Assembly: GCA_003725585.1 (NCBI GenBank)
Contig: RJMB01000026.1
Span: 1 to 64,000 of the forward strand
Direction of reading: 5' to 3'
Source: Halostreptopolyspora alba
GTDB taxonomy: Bacteria; Actinomycetota; Actinomycetes; Streptosporangiales; Streptosporangiaceae
DNA: 64,000 nt
Below, piece after piece: positions 25,557 through 35,328 of this stretch. The translations under genes and the position numbers were made by a program. Numbering within the stretch: the stretch's first letter is position 1; each line of letters opens with the position of its first letter. Under the pieces are notes generated by a model. The model searched no databases. It was not told the DNA's origin and saw only the letters and a program-made list of their open reading frames with translations.

Positions 25557-28500
25557 CTAGACCTCCGGGGCGGGCCGCCGCTCACCGGTCAGGGACGCCT
25601 CGCGTGCCGCCTGAACCAGCTCCGTGCGCTCCCCGACGTGGAACTCGGCCGCGAAGCGCTCGTCACCGAGTTCCCTCACCACCCCGGCGGTGACCCGGTC
25701 GACGTCGAACCGCTCGGCGGCCGGCTGGGGCGCGCCCGCCGAGGACCGTGCCGCCGACGCCGCGCCCAGCAGGCGCGCCGCCCGGTCCGGGACACCGTCG
25801 AGTACGTCGGCGCCGGCGACCCCCTCCAGGGCCTGGGCGATCGCGCGCGGGTCGCCCACCGTATGGGAGGCGGCCAGCCCGTCCAGGTGCAGGGCGCGTG
25901 CCTGCGCGGCGTCGCCGCGCATCTCGGCGGCGAAACCCAGCTCGGCGAGCATCGACGCGCGCCCCGCCTGGTAGTCCTCCGCAGTGTGCACCGCCAGGGT
26001 ATCCCCGAGGTACTCCTCCGCGCGGTCCAGATTCCCTTGCCGGCGCGCGGACATTCCCAGGCCACCGCGCGCGTAGGTCGCCACGGAGGAGAACGAGGAC
26101 TCCCCCGTCCGACGCAGCACCTCCTCGTTGTATCGGTCGGCCGCGGCGAAGTCCCGGCTCAGCAGGAAGAGCCGGGCCAGCCGGACCATCTCCTCGGCCG
26201 CCGTGGGCGCGAAGCCGATCTCCTCGGCGCACGCCAGGCCGTTGCCGTGCAGCAGCCGGGCCTCCTCGTAGCGACCGAAGATCTCGGCGAGGACACCGAG
26301 CAGGGTGGAGCTGCGGACCTGGCCCCACCGGTCGCCCACCTCATGGAACAGGGCGTTGCTGTGGTGCGCGTCCGCGCTGGCCGCGGTGAGGTCACCGCGG
26401 CGCATCCCAGCCCAGCCGCGCGCGAGCAGCGCCGCGGCCAGGCCCCAGTCGTCCCCGAGACCCCGGAAGGTCTCGGCCGCGGACTCGGCCATGGACTCGG
26501 CGGTGGGTAACCGGCCGTGGCCCGTGCCCTTGGCGGTGGTCGCCAGCAGCGCGAGCGCGACCTGCGCCTCGGCCAGGCCAGCGGGTTCCTCCAGCCGACC
26601 GTACAGCGCCAGGGCCTCGTTGGCCGCCTCCATCAACGTGTGGTCGGCGGCATCGACGAGGAGCCCAAGCACGGCGTGCCAGACCCGCGCGCGCGCCCAC
26701 AGCGCCGCCCGACACGGTCCCGGCGACGCCAGCGCCGTGGCCAGACGATCGCGCCCCTTCACGTGGCGGCCGCGCAGGTACCAGTACCAGCTCAGTGCCC
26801 CGGTCAGGCGCAGCGCCAAGTCGGTGTCGCCCTGTTCGCGGGCCCAGTCCAGGGCGGTTCGCAGGTTGGCGCCCTCGACGTCGATCCGCTCCAGCGCCTC
26901 GACCTGCTTGGGGCCACGGAGCCGCCGGTCGGAGTCCTCGGCCAGATCCACGTAGTAGCGCGCGTGCCGCCCCCGCGCGTTCGCCGCCTCGCCCGCCTCG
27001 GTGAGGCGTTCCCGGGCGAAGGCGGCGACGCTCTCCAACATCCGGTATCGGGTTCCCAGCGGCGTGGTCTCGGCCACGACCAGGGAACGGTCCACCAGCC
27101 GTGCCAGGGACTCCACAACCCCCGCCGCCTCGACTCCGTCGCCGCCGCACACCGCCTCCGCGGCGGCGAGCGTGAACCCGCCGGCGTGCGTAGAAAGGCG
27201 TCGTAGCACCACCTGCTCGGTGGCCGGCAGTAGTTCCCAGCTCCAGTCGATCACGGCGCGCAGGGTCCGTTGCCGCGCGGGCATCCCGGTGCCGCCCGCG
27301 GTGAGCAGCCGGAAACGGTCGTCCAGCCGCTCGGCCAGCTCGCGCACACTGAGCGCGCGCAGCCGCGCCGCGGCCAGCTCCAACGCCAGCGGCAGGCCGT
27401 CCAGGCGACGGCAGATCTCGGCCACGGCGGCGGCGTTCGACGCGTCAACGGCGAACCCGGGCACCGAGGCCGCGGCGCGCCGGGCGAACAGCTGAGCCGC
27501 GGGAGAGCGGCGCACCTCGACCAGGGCGTCCCGCGTGGGCGCCTCGAGCGGCGGCACCTGGTACAGCCGCTCGCCCGGCGCCCCCAGTGGCTCACGGCTG
27601 GTCGCCAGCACGCGCAGTCCCGGAGCCGCACGGAGGAGTGTGGTGAGCAGCTCCCCGATCGGACCCGCCACGTGCTCGCAGTTGTCCACCACGAGCAACG
27701 CTCGCCAGTCCCGCACGCCGCGTGCCAGCCGGTCGGTGGAGGTGTGGCGGGACGGGACGCGCCCGGCCGCGACGTCGTCGCGCACTCCGAGAATGGAGGC
27801 GACGCTCTCCGCGAGGTCGTCCACGCTCTCCAGTGTGTGGCGGGCGCCGGCCAGCTCCACCATCCAGGTCCCGTCGGGGAACCGCCGCGGGTCAGCGGGT
27901 CCCACGGCGGACACGGCCAGGGCGGTCTTGCCGACACCGCCCGGCCCGGTGAGCGTGACCAGGCGGGCCTCGTCGAGCAGGACCCGCACGTCGTCGCCCG
28001 CGGAGTCGCGACCCACCAGGGTGGTCAACGCGGCCGGGAGGTTGCCGGGCGGTGCCTGCGGCTCCTCCCTCGTTTCCGGAGCTGACACCGCCGGCTCCGG
28101 CGCCGCCAGCTCCGGCGACCGCTCCAGCATCGCCTGGTGCAGCCGGGCGAGCTCCGGGCTTGGGTCGACACCGACCTCCTCGGCCAGCACGGCGCGGGCC
28201 CGCTGGTAGCTTTCCAACGCCTCGGCCTGGCGTCCGGCACGGTAGAGGGCCCGCATGTGGGTGGCGCGCAACCCCTCACGCAGGGGGTAGTGCCGGACCA
28301 GCTCGTCGAGCTCACCGATGAGCGAGGCGTGCTCGCCCAGCGCGAGCCGGGCCTCGGCCCGCGTCTCCAGCGCCAACGCGCGCTGGTCCTCCCACCGCGC
28401 GACCGAGGCGGCGGCGAACGCCATGTCGGCGTGGTCGGCCAGCGCGGGGCCACGCCACAGGTCGAGGGCCTCGGTCAGCAGGGCGGCCGTCTCCCGTGGG

Positions 28501-28853
28501 GAGTCGGCCGAGCGCGCGGTGGCGAGGAGGTCGTCGAACCGTGTCGCGTCGACCGCGTCTCGGCCGGCGCGCAGCCGGTACCCCGACGGCCCCGACTCCA
28601 CCAGTGCGCGTGTCCCGGGCTCGGCGCGGTCCAGCGCCCGGCGCAGCCGCGAGACCGCGGTCTGCACGGCGGCGGCCCCGTCCGGCGGCGGCTCACCGTG
28701 CCACAGCTCCTCCAGCAGTCGGTCGGCGGAGACCGGATCCCCGGAGCTGACCAGCAGGTGCGCGAGCAGGCCGCGGACCTTGGCCCCCGGGATGGACACG
28801 GCGTGGCCCTCGTTCGTCCACACCGCGAGCGGACCGAGCACGCCGAATCGCAT
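25557..28853 (-). CDS. AfsR/SARP-type regulator with NB-ARC ATPase and TPR tail
   Basis: 1098 aa. N-terminal winged-helix DNA-binding domain (about 1-95: MRFGVLGPLAVWTNEGHAV, then LLEELW and AVQTAVSRLRRALD), bacterial transcriptional activator domain (about 100-245), and an NB-ARC ATPase with Walker A GPGGVGKTALAVSAV and LLVVDNCEHV. A long helical TPR-like C terminus follows (about 640-1090). AfsR relatives activate secondary-metabolism or stress genes in an ATP-dependent way. ATG 28853 is chosen because the domain starts there. It is divergent from the old-yellow-enzyme/MFS pair (148-nt gap), its probable target. It converges on sbcC. Confidence 0.93.
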   Translation of the reverse strand: MRFGVLGPLAVWTNEGHAVSIPGAKVRGLLAHLLVSSGDPVSADRLLEELWHGEPPPDGAAAVQTAVSRLRRALDRAEPGTRALVESGPSGYRLRAGRDAVDATRFDDLLATARSADSPRETAALLTEALDLWRGPALADHADMAFAAASVARWEDQRALALETRAEARLALGEHASLIGELDELVRHYPLREGLRATHMRALYRAGRQAEALESYQRARAVLAEEVGVDPSPELARLHQAMLERSPELAAPEPAVSAPETREEPQAPPGNLPAALTTLVGRDSAGDDVRVLLDEARLVTLTGPGGVGKTALAVSAVGPADPRRFPDGTWMVELAGARHTLESVDDLAESVASILGVRDDVAAGRVPSRHTSTDRLARGVRDWRALLVVDNCEHVAGPIGELLTTLLRAAPGLRVLATSREPLGAPGERLYQVPPLEAPTRDALVEVRRSPAAQLFARRAAASVPGFAVDASNAAAVAEICRRLDGLPLALELAAARLRALSVRELAERLDDRFRLLTAGGTGMPARQRTLRAVIDWSWELLPATEQVVLRRLSTHAGGFTLAAAEAVCGGDGVEAAGVVESLARLVDRSLVVAETTPLGTRYRMLESVAAFARERLTEAGEAANARGRHARYYVDLAEDSDRRLRGPKQVEALERIDVEGANLRTALDWAREQGDTDLALRLTGALSWYWYLRGRHVKGRDRLATALASPGPCRAALWARARVWHAVLGLLVDAADHTLMEAANEALALYGRLEEPAGLAEAQVALALLATTAKGTGHGRLPTAESMAESAAETFRGLGDDWGLAAALLARGWAGMRRGDLTAASADAHHSNALFHEVGDRWGQVRSSTLLGVLAEIFGRYEEARLLHGNGLACAEEIGFAPTAAEEMVRLARLFLLSRDFAAADRYNEEVLRRTGESSFSSVATYARGGLGMSARRQGNLDRAEEYLGDTLAVHTAEDYQAGRASMLAELGFAAEMRGDAAQARALHLDGLAASHTVGDPRAIAQALEGVAGADVLDGVPDRAARLLGAASAARSSAGAPQPAAERFDVDRVTAGVVRELGDERFAAEFHVGERTELVQAAREASLTGERRPAPEV

Positions 28854-29000
28854 ACCCGCCACGATAGCCCGCTCGCCGAGGGCGGACAGTGGGTGGCAAG
28901 CGCGCGGCAAGGAGCCGGCGAGTACCGCTTCCTAGCGTGGCCTCGGCTGTCGGGGGCCTCCCGACCGCCGAGCGAACACGCCACCACCGGAAGGACGACG

Positions 29001-30068
29001 ATGCCGGACTACTTCGACCCGCTGCGTCTCGGCGCCCTGGAGCTGCCCAACCGTCTTCTCATGGCCCCGATGACCCGGTCCCGTGCCCACGGCGGGCTGG
29101 TGGACGGCCACACCGCCGAGTACTACGCCCAGCGCGCCTCGGCCGGGCTCATCATCACCGAGAGCACCCAGCCGAATGTCATGGGCCAGGGCTACATCCA
29201 GACCCCCGGGCTGCACTCGGCCGAGCAGGTCGCCGCCTGGCGCGCGGTCACCGACGCCGTGCACGCCCGGGGCGGCCGGATCTTCGTGCAGCTCATGCAC
29301 TCGGGCCGGGTGGGTCACCCGGTGCTCTACCCGGACGGCGCGCTGCCCGTGGCCCCCTCCCCCATCGCCTCCGGGGAGAAGCTCTTCACCAACGACGGCC
29401 TACTGGAGCACCCGGTCCCCCGGGAGATGACCCACGACGACATCGCGCGCACGGTCGATGACTTCGCGCGCGCGGCACGCAACGCCATCGAGGCGGGCTT
29501 CGACGGGGTCGAGTTGCACGGCGCCAACGGGTATCTGATCCACCAGTTCCTGGCCGACGGCGCCAACCGGCGCGCCGACTCCTACGGCGGCCCGGCCGCC
29601 AATCGGATCCGGTTCGCCGTGGAGGTCGTCCGGGCGACGGTGGAGCAGATCGGCGCGCACCGGACGGGGTTGCGGGTATCTCCGGGCCTGCCCGCCAACG
29701 GTGTCACCGAGAGCGACACCGCGGAGCTGTACTCGACCCTGGTGGCCACGCTGCCGCCACTGGCGTACCTGCACGTGATGGAGTTCGGCGTCCGCGACGT
29801 CACCGAACGGCTCCGCAAGGAGTGGTCGGGCGTACTGCTGCTCAACCCGCACCCGGACCCGGAGGCGACGGTCCGCACGTCGGAGTCCGGCGCAGCCGCC
29901 CTGGGCGAGGGGCTGGCCGACGCGATCACCCTGGGCCAGGAGTGGCTGGCCAACCCCGACCTGGACGTCCGGATCCGCGCCGGGGGGCCGTTCAACGAGG
30001 GCGACCGGGCCACGTACTACGGGGGCGACCACCGTGGCTACACCGACTACCCCACCCTCGACGACTGA
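29001..30068 (+). CDS. Old-yellow-enzyme alkene reductase
   Basis: 355 aa, FMN-dependent NADH:flavin oxidoreductase. TIM-barrel landmarks: LGALELPNRLLMAPMTRSRA, IFVQLMHSGRVGHP, the substrate-binding pair in FDGVELHGANGYLIHQFL, ADGANRRADSYGG, and the C-terminal FMN-phosphate loop with ADAITLGQEWLANPDL. It reduces activated C=C bonds of enones, nitro-compounds or maleimides (family knowledge). Ribosome site GGAAGGA before ATG 29001. It is followed by an MFS pump 102 nt downstream and preceded by a divergent AfsR-like activator, a typical layout for electrophile detoxification or metabolite tailoring. Confidence 0.95.
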   Translation: MPDYFDPLRLGALELPNRLLMAPMTRSRAHGGLVDGHTAEYYAQRASAGLIITESTQPNVMGQGYIQTPGLHSAEQVAAWRAVTDAVHARGGRIFVQLMHSGRVGHPVLYPDGALPVAPSPIASGEKLFTNDGLLEHPVPREMTHDDIARTVDDFARAARNAIEAGFDGVELHGANGYLIHQFLADGANRRADSYGGPAANRIRFAVEVVRATVEQIGAHRTGLRVSPGLPANGVTESDTAELYSTLVATLPPLAYLHVMEFGVRDVTERLRKEWSGVLLLNPHPDPEATVRTSESGAAALGEGLADAITLGQEWLANPDLDVRIRAGGPFNEGDRATYYGGDHRGYTDYPTLDD

Positions 30069-30169
30069 GCCCCGGGAGGCGCCGCGGCGCCTCCCCCGCC
30101 CCGGGGAGTCCACGACCGATGGCACCGGGTACGGCCGTGCCACGAGTAGGCGACGGGAAGGTCAACGCG

Positions 30170-31378
30170 ATGGCGGAAACACGTCCCGGCACCGAGGGCG
30201 CGGGAACCACGGCACTGGTGCTGCTGCTGTTCGTGTCCACCCTCACTGTCATGGCCGGAGCGATCCTCACCCCGGTTGTGGCGGTGCTCCGCGAGGTCCT
30301 CGATCTCAGCGGAACCCAGGCCGGCCTGGTCATCACCACGCACGCCCTGGTCATAGCGGTAGCGTCCCCGCTGGTGGGGTGGTGTGTGGACCGGTGGGGG
30401 TACCGGGTGCCGCTGGCGGCCGGACTGCTGGTGTACGGCGTCGCGGGCGGCGCCGGGCTGGTCACCGAGTCCTACCCCGCGCTGATCGCCACCCGCGTCC
30501 TGTTCGGCTTCGGCGCGACGGCCGTGTTCACCGGGAGCACAGTGGCGATGCTGGCGTTGTACCGGGGGCGGTCGCGCGACCGCGCTATGGGGTGGCGTTC
30601 CGCCGCGATCAGCGCCGGTGGTGTCCTCTGGCCGCTGGCGGGTGGGGCGTTGGGCACGCTCTCGTGGCAGGCGCCGTTCGCCGTCTACCTGGTCGGTGTC
30701 CCGCTCGGCGTGGCGCTCCTGGTGCTGCTGCCCACCCCTCCGGCCAGCGACGAGGTCTCCAACGGCGCCTCCCCGCTGCGGGTGCTCCGGCGACCGTCGA
30801 CCCTCGGTTTCTCGGTGCTGATGGTGACCACCTCGGCGCTGCTGTACGCGCTGGTGGTGTTCATCCCGCAGCGCCTGGCCGAGGTCGGGGTCACCTCGCC
30901 GCTCGTGGTGTCGCTGTTCCCGGTGACCTGGTCGGCCGGGATCGCGCTGGTCGGGCTGGGCTACGCGCGTCTCAAGCGGCGGCTGGGCTACGCGGCCCTG
31001 CTGCGGGTGTGGGCCGCCACTTCGGCGGCGGCGTTCCTGATACTCGGGGTGACCAGCGAGGTGGCCCTCATGTGGCTCGCGGTGGGGGTGTTCGGCCTCG
31101 GCCTGGGGATCGCCATTCCCGCGCTCACCGTGCTGATCGGGGAGAGCGCGCCACCCGAGCTACGCGGGCAGGCGGTGGCGTTGCTCACCACGGCCACGTT
31201 CGGCGGCCAGGTCCTGGCCCCTCTGCTGCTGGGCCCGGTCATGGACGCCACGGCGATCACCACCGGCTACCTGGGGATCGCCGCGCTGTCCACGATGATC
31301 CTGGCCGTTGTGTGGGCAGCCCGGATCCCCGACCCCGCGGTGGCGGCCGGGGCGCCGACCTCCACCACACATCGGTGA
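30170..31378 (+). CDS. MFS transporter
   Basis: 402 aa with 12 predicted membrane helices. The loop between helices 2 and 3 carries VGWCVDRWGYRVPLAAG (the G-x-x-x-D-R-x-G-R-R-type motif), and GFGATAVFTGSTVAMLALY and LYRGRSRDRAMGW fit the drug:H+ or cyanate/nitrate-like subfamilies. The substrate is unknown. Ribosome site GGGAAGG precedes ATG 30170. It is probably cotranscribed with the reductase. Confidence 0.92.
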   Translation: MAETRPGTEGAGTTALVLLLFVSTLTVMAGAILTPVVAVLREVLDLSGTQAGLVITTHALVIAVASPLVGWCVDRWGYRVPLAAGLLVYGVAGGAGLVTESYPALIATRVLFGFGATAVFTGSTVAMLALYRGRSRDRAMGWRSAAISAGGVLWPLAGGALGTLSWQAPFAVYLVGVPLGVALLVLLPTPPASDEVSNGASPLRVLRRPSTLGFSVLMVTTSALLYALVVFIPQRLAEVGVTSPLVVSLFPVTWSAGIALVGLGYARLKRRLGYAALLRVWAATSAAAFLILGVTSEVALMWLAVGVFGLGLGIAIPALTVLIGESAPPELRGQAVALLTTATFGGQVLAPLLLGPVMDATAITTGYLGIAALSTMILAVVWAARIPDPAVAAGAPTSTTHR

Positions 31379-31438
31379 CACCGACCGCGGTCCGTGTCAC
31401 CACCACGCGTGAGCGCCCACCGCGCGTGGCCGAAGCCG

Positions 31439-32302
31439 TCACATGATGTCCAGCGGTTCGGCGCGTCTCGGTGGTGGAAACGCCGTGTCGAGCGCGGCGA
31501 GCTCGTCGGGGGTGAGGCCCAGCCCCATCGTGGCGGCGTTCTCGCGCACGTGGGACCGCTGGGTGGCCTTGGGGACCGCCAGGACGTCACCCTGGCGCAC
31601 GGTCCAGGCCAGGGCCACCTGGGCGGGTGTCACGTCCCGGCCCGCCGCGACCTCGCGCACCACCGGGTGCTCGAGCAGGTCGCGGCGTAGCCGGCCGCCC
31701 TGAGCCAGCGGACAGTAGGCCATCACGGGAACGCCCCGCTCGCGGCACCACGGGAGCAGGTCGTACTCGATCCCCCGCGAGCCCAGGTGGTAGAGGACCT
31801 GGTCGGTGACGCAGTCACCAGCCCCGGGCACGTCCCACAGCTCCCGCATGTCCGCGGTGTCGAGGTTGGACACCCCCCACTCGCGGATCTTTCCCTCGCT
31901 CCGCAGCTCCGCCAGCACCCGCACGGTCTCGGCCAGCGGGACCGCCCCGCGCCAATGCAACAGGTAGACGTCGAGGTAGTCGGTGCCGAGGCGACGCAGG
32001 CTCCGCTCGCACGCGGCCCGCGCGCCCTCACGGCCCGCGTTGTGCGGAAAGACCTTGGAGACGATGACCGCCTCCTCGCGGCGTCCGGCGACGGCCTCGC
32101 CCACGACGGTCTCGGCCTCGCCGTCGCCGTACATCTCGGCGGTGTCGATGACGGTCATGCCCAGGTCCAGCCCCAGGCGCAGCGCGCGCACCTCGTTGGC
32201 CCGCTCGGCGGGCGTCTCGCCCATGTGCCAGGTGCCCTGCCCGATGGTGGGAACCGCGATCCCACTCCCCAGGCGGAGGGTGGACACGTTCGAGGGTGCC
32301 AT
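31439..32302 (-). CDS. Aldo/keto reductase
   Basis: 287 aa, (beta/alpha)8 NADPH-dependent reductase. Catalytic tetrad visible: Asp and Tyr in VIDTAEMYGDGEAE, Lys in AVIVSKVFPHNAG and His in DVYLLHWRGAV; cofactor-binding end AVPKATQRSHVRENAA. It reduces carbonyls; substrate unknown. ATG 32302 follows a strong AAAGGAGG site; the 21 in-frame codons before it are discarded. Divergent from the small membrane protein at 32389, so they share a short promoter region. Confidence 0.95.
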   Translation of the reverse strand: MAPSNVSTLRLGSGIAVPTIGQGTWHMGETPAERANEVRALRLGLDLGMTVIDTAEMYGDGEAETVVGEAVAGRREEAVIVSKVFPHNAGREGARAACERSLRRLGTDYLDVYLLHWRGAVPLAETVRVLAELRSEGKIREWGVSNLDTADMRELWDVPGAGDCVTDQVLYHLGSRGIEYDLLPWCRERGVPVMAYCPLAQGGRLRRDLLEHPVVREVAAGRDVTPAQVALAWTVRQGDVLAVPKATQRSHVRENAATMGLGLTPDELAALDTAFPPPRRAEPLDIM

Positions 32303-32388
32303 GGGTCCTCCTTTCTCAGGACGTTCCCACCGGAGCCCGCGCGGCACCGGTGTAGGGGTCCGCATCTCGGCGGTGGCAGAATGTCGGG

Positions 32389-32808
32389 GTGAATTCGCTG
32401 GTCAATATGCTCGTGTTCGGAACCGTCGGTGCTCTGCTGATCGCGGCCCTCCTCGGCCTACTGCTCGTCAGCACGGGCCGCTCCGCCGGGAGGGGGGTGC
32501 CCGTGGCGCTCGGCGCGACGGCGCTGGCGGTACTTCTCGCGGTCCCCACCCTGGCCGCGTCCAATGTTGTGGCCGCGGGTGGCCGGGCCGGCTTCGGGCT
32601 GGCCTTCCTGGTGGCGTTCGGTGTCGTGGCACTCACCTACGTGGTCAACGTTGCACTGCTCCCGCTGATGTCACGGCGCGTGGCCGCGGTGCACGGCACG
32701 GAGCGGGCGTCCCGGCTGTACCCGTCGGGGGGCACACTCGCCGGCGGCCTACTGATCTGTGCCGCCTTCGGCCTGGTGGGCGCGAGTATCGCGGTCCTGG
32801 TGGGTTAG
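32389..32808 (+). CDS. Small four-helix membrane protein, unknown
   Basis: 139 aa from GTG. Four hydrophobic segments (about 5-27, 37-58, 66-90, 113-137) with short polar loops; the third loop has RRVAAVHGTERASRLYPSGG. No family recognised. Its stop overlaps the 3' end of the luciferase-like remnant on the opposite strand by a few bases. Function unknown; the simple bundle could be a transporter subunit or stress membrane protein. Confidence 0.6.
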   Translation: MNSLVNMLVFGTVGALLIAALLGLLLVSTGRSAGRGVPVALGATALAVLLAVPTLAASNVVAAGGRAGFGLAFLVAFGVVALTYVVNVALLPLMSRRVAAVHGTERASRLYPSGGTLAGGLLICAAFGLVGASIAVLVG

Positions 32809-33175
32809 CTCTCCTCGGCGAGCCGGCGCGCGTGCGGGATGACCTCGGCCAGCGCGTCCCGGCCCGGGCCGTGGGTGGTGACGTAGCCGAACCCGTAACG
32901 CTCCCGGTTCGCCAGGAGTTTCCTGGCGTTCTCCTCGGCCGTGCCCACCAGCACGTAAGGGCTGTCCAGGACCCGTCGCGCGGTGTCCAGCCCGGTGTGC
33001 GCGAACACCGTGGCCAGCTCGGCGGCCTTCGCCTCGGCGTCGTCGGTGACGAGCACCGCCTGGAGGAGGACGTTGAACTCCAGCGCGTCCACGCGCGAGC
33101 CGGCGCGTTCCCGGACCCCGTCCACGCGCCGCAGCGTCTCGTCGGGCGAGGCCATGCGGAACATGCCCAGCGCTA
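32805..33175 (-). pseudogene. 3' remnant of LLM-class F420-dependent oxidoreductase
   Basis: Only the last about 120 residues of a luciferase-like monooxygenase remain: ETLRRVDGVRERAGSRVDAL, LEFNVLLQAVLVTDDAEAKA, LDSPYVLVGTAEENARKLLA and ERYGFGYVTTHGPG match the C-terminal part of the F420-dependent TIGR03621-like group, which is usually near 290-310 aa. The 5' two thirds, with the barrel core, are absent. The break near 33173 coincides with the start of the dispersed repeat (33176 onward), suggesting that repeat-mediated deletion or insertion removed it. It could be translated from ATG 33164 as a fragment, but no activity is expected. Confidence 0.75.
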
Positions 33176-33249
33176 AAGGCACACGAAGCCCCCCGGCTTG
33201 CCAGGCACCCACCCCGGCGAGCACCAGCGAGCCCGGAGAACACCACCTA
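33176..33249. repeat. Dispersed palindromic repeat, copy 3 (right half)
   Basis: aaggcacacgaagccccccgg to ccaggcaccc and gagcaccagcg resemble the right arm and tail of the 45.1-45.3 kb element, with about a third of bases changed. As in the first copy, the tail ends aacaccacc-ta on the stop codon of the leftward gene (33247). The left arm is missing and is replaced by the truncated luciferase-like gene. Confidence 0.5.
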
Positions 33250-35328
33250 ACGTTCTCCCCGCGCCTGGCGGTCGAGTTGTTGCAGGTAGGCGTTGTAGGC
33301 GTCCATGTCGGCGTCGTCGGAGCCCTCGCGCCTGCTGTGACGCTGCCGGCGGCGCTCGGCGCGTTCCTCGTCGCGCGCCCACTGCCGCACCAGGGCGATC
33401 GTGACCAGCAGGGTCGGTAGTTCCCCGAGGGCCCAGGCGATGCCGCCCCCGGTGTACTGGTCCTCGCCGACACTGGAGCTCCACGGGATCTCGAGCTGGG
33501 CGTAGTACTCCGGCGCGATCGGCTCGGACTGCATCATGATCGCGATGCCGAAGAACGCGTGCATTCCCATGGTCAGCAGGAGTAGCAGGATGCGCAGCAG
33601 GAACGGGATCTTCCGTGGCCCCGGGTCGACCCCGACGATGGTCCAGTAGAACAGGAACCCCGTGGCGAGGAAGTGGACGTTCATCAGCATGTGACCGAGA
33701 TGGTCGCTCATGAGCGCCTGGAACAGTGGCGTGAAGTACAGCGCGTAGGGGCTGAGCACGAACAGCGGCGTCGCCACAGCGGGATGTGTCACGGTGTGGG
33801 CGAACGCGCTTCCCAGGAACGCGCTGAGCCATTCGCGTGGGCCACGGTCGCCGCGCTGCCGGGCGGGTTTGAGGGCGCGCAGCGCCAGTGTCGCCGGCGC
33901 GCCCAGCACCAGCAGCAGCGGCGCCATCATCGACAGCGCCATGTGCTGCAACATGTGCGTGCTGAAGAGCACCATCGCGTAGGTTCCGAAACCGCTGAGC
34001 ACCATGGCCACGATCACCAGGAGCCCGGACGCCCAGGCCACGCACCTGCCCCACGGCCAGCGGTCGCCGCGCCGCACCAGCCGCACGACGCCCGCGGCGT
34101 AGAGCCCGCCCAGGAGCACCACGACCATGATGAAGAGCAGGTCGGGGCGCCACAGTGTGAGCAGCGACCACGCGTCGATGGGGGGCGGCATCGGGAAGCC
34201 GAGCAGTGCCGTGACCGGGTCGACCTCGCTCTCCGCCGGTGGCGGCGGCGCGGTACGGCTCAGCGCGACCGAGAGCCCCACGACCGCGGCCATGGTGACG
34301 ATCTCGCCTCCGGCCAGGCGCGCGAAGCGCGCGCGCCCGCTCACCTCTGCGATCCGTGGCACGACGGAGCGGCGGTGCAACCAGCCGAGGTATCCCAGCA
34401 CGCCGAAGAGCGCGATCTTTACCAGCATGATCCGCCCGTAGGGCGTGGTGAAGAGCTCGTGCACCGCGTACAGCCGACTGACGGCGCTGGCCGCCCCGCC
34501 GATGGCGACACCGATGTAGGCCCACAGCGCGAACCGGCTGAACCGTCGCACGGCCAGCGTGGCGTGCTCGGCGCGCGGCCGCAGCGCGTGGAACGTGACG
34601 GCGGCGAGCCCACCCACCCACAGACATATGGCCAGCACGTGCAGCGCCAGGCCGGTGATCGCGAGCTCGTGGCTGCCCGCTGTGGCCGAGTGCCCGGTGA
34701 GCGCCGGCGGCACCACCCCGGCGAGGGCGATACCCAGCAGCGCGATGGTTCCCGAGACTGAGACGACCGTACGGCCGAACAGTGTCACGGCGGTGGCGAG
34801 CAGAATGACCACTGTCAGCCCGATTCCCTGGGCGCTCTGTCCGGCGTAGCTGCTGAGCTGGTCCCCGAGGACCTCGAGCGGGGGCTGGCCCAGGGTGTCG
34901 GAGAGCCGGAAGACCAGGGTCGCCCCGGCCGCGGCCGCCCATGCCAGCCCCGCCCATGACGCGGCCCGCACGTATCCCACGGCCTGGGTGCTCGGGGTGC
35001 CGTTGTCGTTGGGCAGCAGGAACGCGGCGAGTAACAGTAACCCGATCGTCAGCGCCGCGGCGACGTCCATCGCGTTCTTCGACAGCGGCAGGCCCCAACG
35101 GGTCACCGGCCCGGCGTCCGGAAGGCCGGGAATGACCCGCGCGGTGACCGCTCCTCCGGCGGCCAGCGCGATGATCAGGGCGATGAGGCCGGTGGCGACC
35201 GCCGCGACGGAGATGACGACGGCGGTGGTCGGGTCGACGGCCGCGTTCGTGTCGTCCCGCCGGGATGTACCGGTACCGGGGTTGTCCGTGGCTGCCACGC
35301 GCTGCCGCTCCGTCGTGGTCGAGGTCAC
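33247..35328 (-). CDS. CopD-CtaG fusion: copper resistance / cytochrome oxidase assembly protein
   Basis: About 693 aa. N-terminal half: CopD-type copper-import membrane domain with helices carrying GHSATAGSHELAITGLALHV, LWVGGLAAVTF and LGYLGWLHRRSVVPR. C-terminal half: CtaG/Caa3-type assembly factor with FSTHMLQHMALSMMAPLLLV, LFQALMSDHLGHMLMNVHFL and FFGIAIMMQSEPIAPEYY, including several His/Met residues suited to Cu handling. Around 16 membrane segments. The start is uncertain: GTG 35328 gives a short Thr/Arg-rich tail before the first helix, and the frame is open to 35442. It likely delivers copper for oxidase maturation; the copper regulon csoR-copZ lies 9 kb away. Confidence 0.9.
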   Translation of the reverse strand: MTSTTTERQRVAATDNPGTGTSRRDDTNAAVDPTTAVVISVAAVATGLIALIIALAAGGAVTARVIPGLPDAGPVTRWGLPLSKNAMDVAAALTIGLLLLAAFLLPNDNGTPSTQAVGYVRAASWAGLAWAAAAGATLVFRLSDTLGQPPLEVLGDQLSSYAGQSAQGIGLTVVILLATAVTLFGRTVVSVSGTIALLGIALAGVVPPALTGHSATAGSHELAITGLALHVLAICLWVGGLAAVTFHALRPRAEHATLAVRRFSRFALWAYIGVAIGGAASAVSRLYAVHELFTTPYGRIMLVKIALFGVLGYLGWLHRRSVVPRIAEVSGRARFARLAGGEIVTMAAVVGLSVALSRTAPPPPAESEVDPVTALLGFPMPPPIDAWSLLTLWRPDLLFIMVVVLLGGLYAAGVVRLVRRGDRWPWGRCVAWASGLLVIVAMVLSGFGTYAMVLFSTHMLQHMALSMMAPLLLVLGAPATLALRALKPARQRGDRGPREWLSAFLGSAFAHTVTHPAVATPLFVLSPYALYFTPLFQALMSDHLGHMLMNVHFLATGFLFYWTIVGVDPGPRKIPFLLRILLLLLTMGMHAFFGIAIMMQSEPIAPEYYAQLEIPWSSSVGEDQYTGGGIAWALGELPTLLVTIALVRQWARDEERAERRRQRHSRREGSDDADMDAYNAYLQQLDRQARGER

